Source of the DNA: Anaerolineales bacterium
GTDB lineage: Bacteria > Chloroflexota > Anaerolineae > Anaerolineales > UBA4823
Assembly (NCBI GenBank): GCA_020354045.1
Contig: CP070639.1
Coordinates: 3,302,431 to 3,337,177 of the forward strand
Direction of reading: 5' to 3'
Length of the DNA: 34,747 nucleotides
Shown: positions 16,741 to 24,462 of the stretch, piece by piece
Numbering within the stretch: position 1 is the stretch's first letter
Layout: the number at the start of each line of letters is the position of its first letter
Position numbers and translations under genes: made by a program
The notes under the pieces: model-generated
Seen by the model: the letters and a program-made list of their open reading frames with translations, nothing else
What the model was told of the DNA's origin: nothing
Database searches by the model: none

Positions 16741-18450
16741 TTACCCTGGAAACAAGTCGAAATCTGACTCGCTCTCATATTCTTCAAGTATATCCGTTTG
16801 TTCATGATAAGTCCCAAACCACTCCGACATTTTCTGCCGATCGCGCCTCGCTTCGCTATCTCTCTTTTTCCTGCGTCGGACTTCGATATAATCGGAAATA
16901 TCATGATGTACTTGGTCCGGATTATAGACGCCTCGAAAAATGAATTTCGTCTGTCCTACATTGATAGTCACATTACCGTAATTAAACATGAGCTGGATGA
17001 TCCCATCGCGGGTATGCTCAATGCTCAAAATCGAGTCTAGCGGGGCGGTTTTCTTATCTTCCCTTCCTAGTGGTTTGCGTTCGATGTCCAGAATTTGGTC
17101 CGGTGTAAGCTGATAAATATCATTGCTCCAATCCAGGTAATTATATATCCACCACAAAAATGCGCCGAATAAAGCTACACCTAGCAAAGCCTCTGCCGGT
17201 CCCGCCAAGGTAAAGTCTGCATTGCGTGTTCCAGAAACAATGAAAACAGTCATCATCCCAGCTAAAAACATAAATACCGTTGCAGCTTGCCAGGTCTTGC
17301 CTACCAGCAGAAACCAGTGTTTACGATAGGTAATCACTCCTTCGCGTTCGTAACGGACCTGTAAGAAAGTCTGTAGTTTTTCTCGCCACCCACCAATTTG
17401 TGTCGGTTTTTTCTCCTTTTTAACTACCTGTGGCCTTGCGGTTGTTTCGGGCGATGGTTTTCCTTCTTCTTTTTCCAGGCCAAGGCGCAACCTGATTGCA
17501 CGCTCGCGATTACGTTTCTCTACATCCTCCAGCTGGTGTTGTGCACGTAGCTGAAAGTCATCGATAAAGTTCGCAAATTGCTGTGGAGAGCTCATATTGC
17601 GCATTAATATGCCACCGGTAAAGGTTCTGACTTCCACATTCCCATACCCGATAATGCGACCCAACCAACTGCTAGAAACATTCACCGCTAAAACCTGGGT
17701 CAGGGGTGCCTCCTGACGGCTGTAATAGAAAATCAACACCCTTTCGAGCCATACCACTCTTTGGTTTGTCACGATATAAAAATCATTTCCCCAATCTATC
17801 CAATTCCAAACCAAAAAGAAAACAGCAATGACCAAACCAACAATCCCAACCACCTTTACGCCAGTTGCAAAGAGAGATGGATCTAGCGTTAATCCAAATA
17901 GCAATACGGGGATTGAACCTAACCCGAGTATTATTGGCAGGGTCAGCGCGATAATCAAGAAAAACTCATGCTTGCGTGTGATCAAATAGATCAGCTCATC
18001 TTCGCCAACCCAATCAAACTGTTCTTTATCGGCTAGCTGTCTGCTTTCAGCAGTAACAGAAAGATTCTTGCGGATTTGAGGGTAATTCTGGAGCAGCTCG
18101 TAAAAATCATCTCTGTCCAGGCTTAATAGTATGGTAGGTTCTACAGCAGTGATGGTGGCAACCCGCGGTCGGTCAAACAGTAAGGTCTCCTCTCCAAAAA
18201 AATCTCCCTCTGTGAGGAAATCCAGATGCCTTGTCTCTCCCCGCTCTCGGCGCGTTTCCTCAACCTTACCGCGAAAAACCAAGTAGAAACTTTCCCCAAT
18301 ATCACCCTCTGTGATAACCACTTCACCCGAATCCAGTTCCACTCGTACTAGCCGGTTGACCACATGGGCAATTTGCGACTCCTCCAAACCCTTGAACAAA
18401 TAATGCTCTTTCAGCAGGGCGGCATATTTCGGGATATCCTGATCAATCAT
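16741..18450 (-). CDS. Cyclic-nucleotide-binding domain fused to two membrane/bacterial-PH modules
   Basis: 569 residues. Residues 10-125 form a CAP-type cyclic-nucleotide-binding fold; the phosphate-binding cassette GDFFGEETLLFDRPRVAT keeps Glu87 and Arg96, so it could bind cAMP or a similar ligand. Two copies of the same module follow: two membrane helices (about 155-215 and 383-437), a W-x-D-W-x-N-D linker and a bacterial PH-like beta domain (TNQRVVWLERV ... and TPDQILDIERK ...). A charged linker (about 310-365) separates them. The tail is basic then acidic. There is no helix-turn-helix, so it is not a Crp regulator. It is probably a membrane-bound sensor or scaffold of unknown function. 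An extended -10 lies directly before the ATG. Confidence 0.85.
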   Translation of the reverse strand: MIDQDIPKYAALLKEHYLFKGLEESQIAHVVNRLVRVELDSGEVVITEGDIGESFYLVFRGKVEETRRERGETRHLDFLTEGDFFGEETLLFDRPRVATITAVEPTILLSLDRDDFYELLQNYPQIRKNLSVTAESRQLADKEQFDWVGEDELIYLITRKHEFFLIIALTLPIILGLGSIPVLLFGLTLDPSLFATGVKVVGIVGLVIAVFFLVWNWIDWGNDFYIVTNQRVVWLERVLIFYYSRQEAPLTQVLAVNVSSSWLGRIIGYGNVEVRTFTGGILMRNMSSPQQFANFIDDFQLRAQHQLEDVEKRNRERAIRLRLGLEKEEGKPSPETTARPQVVKKEKKPTQIGGWREKLQTFLQVRYEREGVITYRKHWFLLVGKTWQAATVFMFLAGMMTVFIVSGTRNADFTLAGPAEALLGVALFGAFLWWIYNYLDWSNDIYQLTPDQILDIERKPLGREDKKTAPLDSILSIEHTRDGIIQLMFNYGNVTINVGQTKFIFRGVYNPDQVHHDISDYIEVRRRKKRDSEARRDRQKMSEWFGTYHEQTDILEEYESESDFDLFPG

Positions 18451-18456
18451 ATCTTG

Positions 18457-18465
18457 ATTTTAGCA
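18457..18465 (-). promoter_or_regulatory. Extended -10 before the cyclic-nucleotide/PH gene
   Basis: TG-C-TAAAAT on the reverse strand ends six bases before the ATG at 18450, so the predicted +1 is the start codon and the mRNA is leaderless. The rest of the gap to 18722 shows no gene or repeat. Confidence 0.5.
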
Positions 18466-18722
18466 TGAACTTAAGGCCTCTGGGACACATCTGTTTTCGA
18501 AGTGCATACAACCCGTCGCCATATCTAGTTTGTTTAGTAAGTTGAGTTGCAATATTAAGACCAGCCTGCTGCGTTAGTTGTTAGAAATGCTTGTCGGTTT
18601 TATTGACTTCAAGTAATGACCTGCACAATTATTGCTATTCCATTTGAATTTTTCATTTTAACAATGTAGTCTTGGATCAGTGATAAAATCTTGAACGCTT
18701 CATACACTAAAGCAGGAGAAAG

Positions 18723-20186
18723 ATGATGCCAATTCATTTCGGCACTGATGGGTGGCGAGCAGTTATTTCTGATACATTTACTTTTCACAACCTGCGTATG
18801 GTTACACAGGCTATATCTGATGCTGTTAACTCAGCTGATTGGAATAATGGAAATGTAACAGATCCTGATTCGCGTCCACGTGAGATCGTTGTAGGTTTTG
18901 ATACACGCTTTTTGTCCGACCGCTATGCCAGTGAAGTTGCGCGAGTTTTAGCTGCGAACGGTTACACCGTGCATCTAGCTCATGCAGATTCCCCTACACC
19001 AGCAATATCTTACAATGTCAAAAATATGAAGGCTATTGCTGGGATTATGATCACTGCCTCCCACAATGCACCTCGCTATAATGGTGTCAAATTAAAGGCT
19101 GGATATGGTGGATCAGCATTAAGCGAGCAGTGTCGTCGCGTCGAAGTATATTTAAACGACAATGAAGAACGTGCCCGCGGTCCAAATTTAATGGATTTCG
19201 AACAGGCTCGCAAGCTGGGCTTAATCCACCGTTTCAATCCCTTACCCGCTTACTTTGATCATTTACGCACCTTGATCAATTTTGATACTATCGCTGATAA
19301 TCCCCAAAGGTTGGTTGTCGACTCTATGTACGGGTCAGGTCGCGGTGTTATCAAAAGCCTCTTGCAAGGAACAGGCTGCGAGGTAATGGAAATTCGCGGT
19401 GAAATGAACCCCGGATTTGGCGGTGTGCACCCTGAACCTATTGCCAAGCATCTGGGAGCTCTGGCAGGCGCGATCAGCACACATATGGGAAATTTTGGTC
19501 TGGCAACTGACGGAGATGCTGACCGAATTGGCGCCATGGATGAACGGGGGTCCTTCGTTGATCCACATAAAATATTAGCCTTGGGTATCTGCCATTTAGT
19601 TGAAAAGCGCGGCTGGCGAGGCCCTGTGGTCAGGACCGTTTCAACCACCCGAATGATAGACCGTTTGGCACAAAAATACAATTTACCAATCTATGAGACC
19701 CCTGTTGGATTTAACTATATCGCTGATTATATGCTAAAAGAGGACATCCTGATTGGTGGAGAGGAATCTGGAGGCATAAGTTTTCGCGGTCACATTCCGG
19801 AGGGTGACGGTATCCTCATGGGTCTCCTGATCCTTGAGATGGTGTCTTCGACTGGTGGTAGATTGGATGAACTGGTCAAAGATTTGCTTGATAAAGTTGG
19901 GCCGGCTTATTATCAGCGTAATGACCTGCGCCTCAGCAAACCGGTAGCGAAGGATCAGATGAAAAAACTGCTGCTGGATAGCGCCCCCTCTCGTATCGGC
20001 AGCGAAGAAATAGTGGAAGTCTCCTCTCTAGATGGAGTCAAATACTTGCTTGCCGATGATTCCTGGTTGTTGATACGCCCCTCTGGAACCGAGCCAGTAT
20101 TAAGAGTATATGCTGAAGGTCGTACTCAGGAGATTGTTCGAACGTTGATCGGTTTTGGAGAACAAATTGCTGCCAGTGCCACATAA
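18723..20186 (+). CDS. Phosphoglucomutase/phosphomannomutase family protein
   Basis: 487 residues. Alpha-D-phosphohexomutase that interconverts sugar 1- and 6-phosphates through a phosphoserine. All four loops are present: the catalytic TASHN with Ser113, the metal loop DGDADR (263-268), the sugar-binding GGEESGG and the phosphate-binding RPSGTEPVLRVY near residue 452. The N-terminal GTDGWRA fits the bacterial glucose/mannose branch; GlmM is less likely because this loop and the length differ. AGGAG lies four bases before the ATG at 18723 and seven before a second ATG at 18726; either may be used. It stands alone, ending at a hairpin shared with the convergent gene. Sugar specificity cannot be fixed from sequence. 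Confidence 0.93.
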   Translation: MMPIHFGTDGWRAVISDTFTFHNLRMVTQAISDAVNSADWNNGNVTDPDSRPREIVVGFDTRFLSDRYASEVARVLAANGYTVHLAHADSPTPAISYNVKNMKAIAGIMITASHNAPRYNGVKLKAGYGGSALSEQCRRVEVYLNDNEERARGPNLMDFEQARKLGLIHRFNPLPAYFDHLRTLINFDTIADNPQRLVVDSMYGSGRGVIKSLLQGTGCEVMEIRGEMNPGFGGVHPEPIAKHLGALAGAISTHMGNFGLATDGDADRIGAMDERGSFVDPHKILALGICHLVEKRGWRGPVVRTVSTTRMIDRLAQKYNLPIYETPVGFNYIADYMLKEDILIGGEESGGISFRGHIPEGDGILMGLLILEMVSSTGGRLDELVKDLLDKVGPAYYQRNDLRLSKPVAKDQMKKLLLDSAPSRIGSEEIVEVSSLDGVKYLLADDSWLLIRPSGTEPVLRVYAEGRTQEIVRTLIGFGEQIAASAT

Positions 20187-20215
20187 ACACTGTGAATACT
20201 CGTTAGCATAAAGAC

Positions 20216-20247
20216 AAGGGGCTGTCCAAAGTACAAGACAGCCCCTT
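20216..20247. terminator. Bidirectional terminator hairpin
   Basis: A perfect 11-bp stem (AAGGGGCTGTC with GACAGCCCCTT) around a 10-nt loop between two convergent genes. The stem ends in TT on either strand, with further Ts downstream, especially on the reverse strand (TTGTCTTTAT). Confidence 0.65.
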
Positions 20248-20265
20248 CGTATTCCACATCCCAAA

Positions 20266-20826
20266 TTAACCGGGGGTAGCGACTCGCAACCGCCGCGCCA
20301 GGATAATGATGGCAATCAAAAGCACTGCCATTCCCAGCAAACCCGGAATGCCCACATCATCCGCGAACCCTGTGTCTGGCAATGCCGTTGAGGTAGGCAT
20401 CACCGTTTGGGTAACCTGCGCTGCCTGGGTCAATAACGCAGATACAGTAGCGGTGCGTGGATCCACTGAGGCTACTGTGGTGTTTGTGGGGATTGCTATC
20501 ACAGGCGTTCGAGTAGGGGTAGGCGTATTGGGGACTGGTGTCACTGTCGGGGTATCTGTAAAAGCGGCCGCTGCAGATGTTTGGGTAATCGCAAGTGCAA
20601 TCTGGGTATTTTGCGCATTGCGCTCAGCAATTTCCCGTTCCCGGTCAGCTCGCTGGCGAGGCAAGAAAACGAAAGCATATACCGCAATACAGATGAGGGC
20701 AAGTAACGTTATGCCTCCCAGTATGCCTGCTACAATAATAAATGTCCTGTTGCTGGATTCTTCAGGAGGCGTGCTCTCCTCTACATCGAAATCCATGCCC
20801 TCGGTATCCAAATTATCGAATGTCAT
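20266..20826 (-). CDS. Membrane protein with Thr/Pro-rich stalk and LPDTG-type tail
   Basis: 186 residues, no recognised family. An acidic N-terminus is followed by a membrane helix (about 28-54), a short charged region (RQRADREREIAERN), a Thr/Pro-rich low-complexity stalk (about 85-150; TDTPTVTPVPNTPTPTRTP), then LPDTGF, a hydrophobic helix (IPGLLGMAVLLIAIIILA) and a basic end RRLR. The last part is the exact layout of a sortase sorting signal: LPxTG, helix, positive tail. The N-terminal helix could act as a signal anchor. A strong GGAGG site precedes the ATG. It lies 81 bp after the next upstream gene and ends the eight-gene block. Confidence 0.75.
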   Translation of the reverse strand: MTFDNLDTEGMDFDVEESTPPEESSNRTFIIVAGILGGITLLALICIAVYAFVFLPRQRADREREIAERNAQNTQIALAITQTSAAAAFTDTPTVTPVPNTPTPTRTPVIAIPTNTTVASVDPRTATVSALLTQAAQVTQTVMPTSTALPDTGFADDVGIPGLLGMAVLLIAIIILARRLRVATPG

Positions 20827-20907
20827 AACACTCTCCTCCTGGTAATGCCTATCTTTGACCGCTTAAGATAACCTGGTGATGGTACTCCTGAACCCATCAC
20901 AACTAGT

Positions 20908-21963
20908 TTACTCCAAAATCTCGCAATTAACTAATGCAATCACAACCTCGTCACCACCCTCTAATTTAACCACACCGGTTTTTGTCTGTACATCATTGGA
21001 TAGCTTATTTAAACCTGTCTGCAAGGCGATGAGTTTACCGATTTCTCCCTTGTGCGGGTCACGCAGAATACGAACTTGTTGACCCGCCTCAAAATAACCA
21101 ACTTCACGGGGCAGTTTAACACTTGCAGTAGCTGGCAGTGGTATAACAATCTCCGGGCGAATACCTTTGAAACGATCCCAATTTTCAGCATTTACTGCTG
21201 CTTCACGCTTGTCATTAGTGGTCAGCAATTTGTAGGCAGCTACATTCATTGGCAACCTTCCAAAGCCTTCCAGGACCAGGATGGGCATGCTCATCTTTAC
21301 AGCTTCTGAAAGTAAAGAAGCATTTAGGCTTGCCAATACCAATCCGCGCAACGGCAAACTCTCTGCGAGTTTGAGCACCTCGACATCCTCACAATACCCG
21401 CCGATGACAACTGAGCCACGCATGCTTACATCCAGCCGGTCAGTAGTCAGAACATCCTCTGGTGAGCGCACCAAAGCAAACATCAAACCGTAGTCGATAC
21501 GCCCATTACCCCACACCCCTTGCACGAGGGCACCACTCGTCTCTATTGTAACGCCACGATTTTCACGCAAATCTATGACTGTTCCCGGTATACCCGCTTT
21601 CAATTCAAAGGGTGTGCTGTCCAGCTCAATTAGTATTTTTCCATCACCAGCTAAGATCACTCGACCACCACGCGGCGAACGCACAACTCGCTTGGTCCAA
21701 CCAACTGGTCCCGCTAACACATCACCTTGCGCCACCCGCATACCAGCCTTGCATTGCAGGTAGCGGTCGGCTTTTTCATTTTGCAAACCTAGGCCACGAG
21801 CAATATCCAACAAAATATGTTCAGGATAGAGTTTGGCTTCAGCAACTGCATCCGTCGCGCTTACTTTTTGGCCTTTGCGGACAAGGACTTTACCCGGCAG
21901 GGGTAACATTCGTTCCCGGCGGATCGCAGTAATCGGAAGAAAGTGAGTAATCTCAGCTAGCAT
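20908..21963 (-). CDS. Conserved-looking protein with hybrid-barrel and KOW-like segments, unknown function
   Basis: 351 residues, no signal peptide or membrane helix. The N-terminal third (LPGKVLVRKGQKVSATDAVAEA ... GWTKRVVRSPRGGRVILAGDG) has the repeating beta pattern of lipoyl/biotinyl-like hybrid barrels, but I see no lysine-carrying MKM-type motif. The middle (SMRGSVVIGGYCEDVEVLKLAESLPLRGLVLASL) resembles a small alpha/beta domain. The C-terminus (FEAGQQVRILRDPHKGEIGKLIAL) looks like a KOW/NusG-type barrel. It lies 39 bp after the MutL-like ATPase gene and is probably its functional partner. I do not recognise the family with confidence. Confidence 0.7.
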   Translation of the reverse strand: MLAEITHFLPITAIRRERMLPLPGKVLVRKGQKVSATDAVAEAKLYPEHILLDIARGLGLQNEKADRYLQCKAGMRVAQGDVLAGPVGWTKRVVRSPRGGRVILAGDGKILIELDSTPFELKAGIPGTVIDLRENRGVTIETSGALVQGVWGNGRIDYGLMFALVRSPEDVLTTDRLDVSMRGSVVIGGYCEDVEVLKLAESLPLRGLVLASLNASLLSEAVKMSMPILVLEGFGRLPMNVAAYKLLTTNDKREAAVNAENWDRFKGIRPEIVIPLPATASVKLPREVGYFEAGQQVRILRDPHKGEIGKLIALQTGLNKLSNDVQTKTGVVKLEGGDEVVIALVNCEILE

Positions 21964-22002
21964 GGTTTAGTCCATTTAGTGCAAGAAGAGTGCCAAAGGT
22001 CA

Positions 22003-23757
22003 TTAGCATCCTAAGACCCAGCGCCATTTTGCAATCAACTCACGACGTCGCACTGGATCACCAGGCATAGTAATTGGCCGACCACGGGCATCAATTATCA
22101 CACCCAGCGCGCCCCCACGCACTCGCAAGCGCCCACCGCGCCCAGGCCCACCCATACCGATGTCATAGCGCTGTAACGGTGTTAGAGATAACTGCGCCTC
22201 CTGACCCTGAGGGAATTTTAATACCTCGATACTACCCTGTTTTACATCTACAGTTGTCTCGCTGCCGCCTTCGATGCTCATCCGCACTCGCAACACAGGA
22301 GTGCCAGGTTTTGCATCTCCTATGGGCGAGATAATCGTACCCAGATTTTGAAATGTATTGGATTCTAATATCTGGGCTGCCAGGAGCGGGTTTACAGCAG
22401 CAGTCACTCCCAGGGCTGGCGAGATATGATTTTGATCGAGAACCAGTGTCGTCACTCCAGTGGGCTGGAGTCCATCTAGTAACATTAACACGGTCTGTCC
22501 AAGATTTGGCGCACGAGTTAGAACACTACCCGTCGCAACAATTGGTTCAAAATGAGGGAGAAATTCTGGTCCATAACGTAGATTTTGAGGTGGAAAATTG
22601 GGGCTGCTACCACGCAAGGCTAAGCGCATTGCCATGCGCGCCATCACCTGTTCAATGGCTAAATCTTCATGCGTTTCCGGCACACCATTTGGATAGAGCG
22701 CCTTATTGTAGATATAATGGCGTATATCATCCTCAGCAAGATCCACATGCAACCAGCGCTTAATCTCGCTAACAGTTGCCTGGTGTAAGATCCCTGTTGC
22801 ACCATGGCCAAGTCCCAAATGTGGATAAACTGCCTGTACTAATTGGCCCGCAAATCCGGCTGCCAATGTCGTGGCTGATGCGCCTATGTCCACGCCCAAA
22901 ACGCCCTTCGCCGAATCATAAACCTGGCTCAGAAAGCGGATCACGCGCCCGAATGAGGTCGCAGTGGGTAACAATCCCCCACCTGACCAATTATCCAATT
23001 CTCTGACACCAGTTAGTTGGCGGCTGCGAATGATGCGAAAAATGTCAGCCAATTGAACTTTAGCCCCTTCCAATCGTTCTACACCTAACTCAGGTTGAAC
23101 ATTTGGAGCGATATGCAATGGACCTAGGCGGCCGAAAGTTGCTCTTACCTCATCTTCTAATTGCTGGTTGCCAGCATACAAGACTTCAAAACGATTCTCC
23201 TGCGGGAGCCAATAGTTCGCCAGCCCAACCGCTTCGAGTAATTTGAGCACCGACTGCGAGGCACCTCCATCCGTCCCGCCGGTCATAAGAACCAGGTCTG
23301 GCCGCAATCGGAGGATAGAATCAATGCGAGTTTCCGTCTTTTTTCGATCATTCAGAGAGAGAGTCTCAACCACGCGAACATAGGTTGTGCTGGCTAAATG
23401 CCTGGCGCTTTCCAGGGATACATCCTCTAATAACCCCACCAATACAACCTTCAATGGAGGCCCTGCTGAGATCGTTGCGGCCACCATGTCTACTCCAGAA
23501 CCATCTAGTGTGCTTGGTATGATCAATCTCTCATCGCCCCCCACCAATACTTTACCCGTGATGACTTGAAGATTCTCGAGTGCTTCGCGAATACCTTCGC
23601 CCACATCACTAAACGGAGCGTTCGCTGTTGTAGCTGCGGAACCAGCTGCCAAAAAACGATAACGACCATCTACAACATCGAACATGAAGGCGCGGGTAGT
23701 AACGCTTCCCACATCAATGGCTAATAACGAATCGGCATCCACTAAAGAAGTAGGCAT
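22003..23757 (-). CDS. MutL/GlmL-like ASKHA ATPase, no mutase nearby
   Basis: 584 residues. The N-terminal LLAIDVGSVTTRAFMFD is the phosphate-1 loop of the actin/Hsp70/sugar-kinase fold; a second loop is GVLGVDIGASATTLAAG (about residue 288), and LVLMTGGTDGG and ATGSVLTRAP supply the adenosine and phosphate-2 regions. Overall layout matches the MutL/GlmL family, whose founders are linked to B12-dependent glutamate mutase genes and may act as reactivating chaperones. No mutase or B12 gene occurs here. The C-terminal 120 residues (GTPVLRVRMSIEGGSETTVDV to the RRRELIAKWRWVLG end) add a glycine-rich segment. It starts 6 bp after the stop of the six-helix membrane protein, so the genes are coupled. 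Confidence 0.82.
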   Translation of the reverse strand: MPTSLVDADSLLAIDVGSVTTRAFMFDVVDGRYRFLAAGSAATTANAPFSDVGEGIREALENLQVITGKVLVGGDERLIIPSTLDGSGVDMVAATISAGPPLKVVLVGLLEDVSLESARHLASTTYVRVVETLSLNDRKKTETRIDSILRLRPDLVLMTGGTDGGASQSVLKLLEAVGLANYWLPQENRFEVLYAGNQQLEDEVRATFGRLGPLHIAPNVQPELGVERLEGAKVQLADIFRIIRSRQLTGVRELDNWSGGGLLPTATSFGRVIRFLSQVYDSAKGVLGVDIGASATTLAAGFAGQLVQAVYPHLGLGHGATGILHQATVSEIKRWLHVDLAEDDIRHYIYNKALYPNGVPETHEDLAIEQVMARMAMRLALRGSSPNFPPQNLRYGPEFLPHFEPIVATGSVLTRAPNLGQTVLMLLDGLQPTGVTTLVLDQNHISPALGVTAAVNPLLAAQILESNTFQNLGTIISPIGDAKPGTPVLRVRMSIEGGSETTVDVKQGSIEVLKFPQGQEAQLSLTPLQRYDIGMGGPGRGGRLRVRGGALGVIIDARGRPITMPGDPVRRRELIAKWRWVLGC

Positions 23758-23763
23758 ATGCTT

Positions 23764-24462
23764 TTAGAGATTGAATATCATCGGCAACAAGAAATCCCCA
23801 ATAAAATTAAGGCGCTCAATGAAAGCCGTCAACGCTGCCGTATAAACACCTGCAAATATGGTGCCAAAAGTGATGGCGATAAAAATTTGCCCCATCCATG
23901 CTACAGGCTCTGTCCAGCTCCTGAAAGACGCACGCTGCTCTGAGCTCGCTCGTATCCCATAGTGAAAATAAATCAATGTAACCACTGTCCCAAACAAAAT
24001 AGTAGCGCCTTTGACAAACTGCCATAGATTATCGGATCGCTCACCTGCTGAAAACTCAAATAAATTGGTTGAGGCCAACACTTGTGGAAAGATCGTGCCT
24101 ACAATAGCGCCTCCAACCGCAACAGCCATACCAACTCCTAACAGGTAAGCCACGGTCAAATTGCCTAACGCTGAATAACGAGCTGTGATCTTAAAGAGCA
24201 GCAAACCAGCCAGTGCTACAGGTATCACTACAAATAAGCGCTCAGACTGAGTTCCAAATAGCAGTGGAGCTATCAGTTGAGGCCAAATTATGTTGTAAAT
24301 GGCCACTACAGCCGCATATCCTGCAGAAACACCCACAAATATATGAAGAGCGCTGCGAAACAAAACATTGTCTCCGAAAATATAACTAAACACCATTAAG
24401 GTAAGCCCAAAACCCACCAGGACCCCAACCAGATCGAACAGACTAAGATCTCCCAGGTTCAT
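23764..24462 (-). CDS. Multi-pass membrane protein of unknown function
   Basis: 232 residues with about six hydrophobic helices: LVGVLVGFGLTLMVFSYIFG, ALHIFVGVSAGYAAVVAIY, LFVVIPVALAGLLLF, YLLGVGMAVAVGGAIVGTIF, ATILFGTVVTLIYF and IFIAITFGTIFAGVYTAAL. There is no transporter, ATP-binding or catalytic motif that I recognise. The ATG overlaps the stop of the zinc-ribbon gene by 4 nt (ATGA), and the MutL-like gene starts 6 bp after its stop, so it is part of the same operon and probably of the same membrane complex. Confidence 0.75.
   Translation of the reverse strand: MNLGDLSLFDLVGVLVGFGLTLMVFSYIFGDNVLFRSALHIFVGVSAGYAAVVAIYNIIWPQLIAPLLFGTQSERLFVVIPVALAGLLLFKITARYSALGNLTVAYLLGVGMAVAVGGAIVGTIFPQVLASTNLFEFSAGERSDNLWQFVKGATILFGTVVTLIYFHYGIRASSEQRASFRSWTEPVAWMGQIFIAITFGTIFAGVYTAALTAFIERLNFIGDFLLPMIFNL

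Noticed and set aside
20306..20845. 179-codon plus-strand frame opposite the LPDTG protein
   Set aside because: Antisense of a Thr/Pro/Ala-rich low-complexity gene; no recognisable domain, and it overlaps the real gene entirely.
22003..23757. Glutamate mutase locus
   Set aside because: Only the MutL-like ATPase is present; no GlmE/GlmS or B12-binding motif is found in any neighbour.
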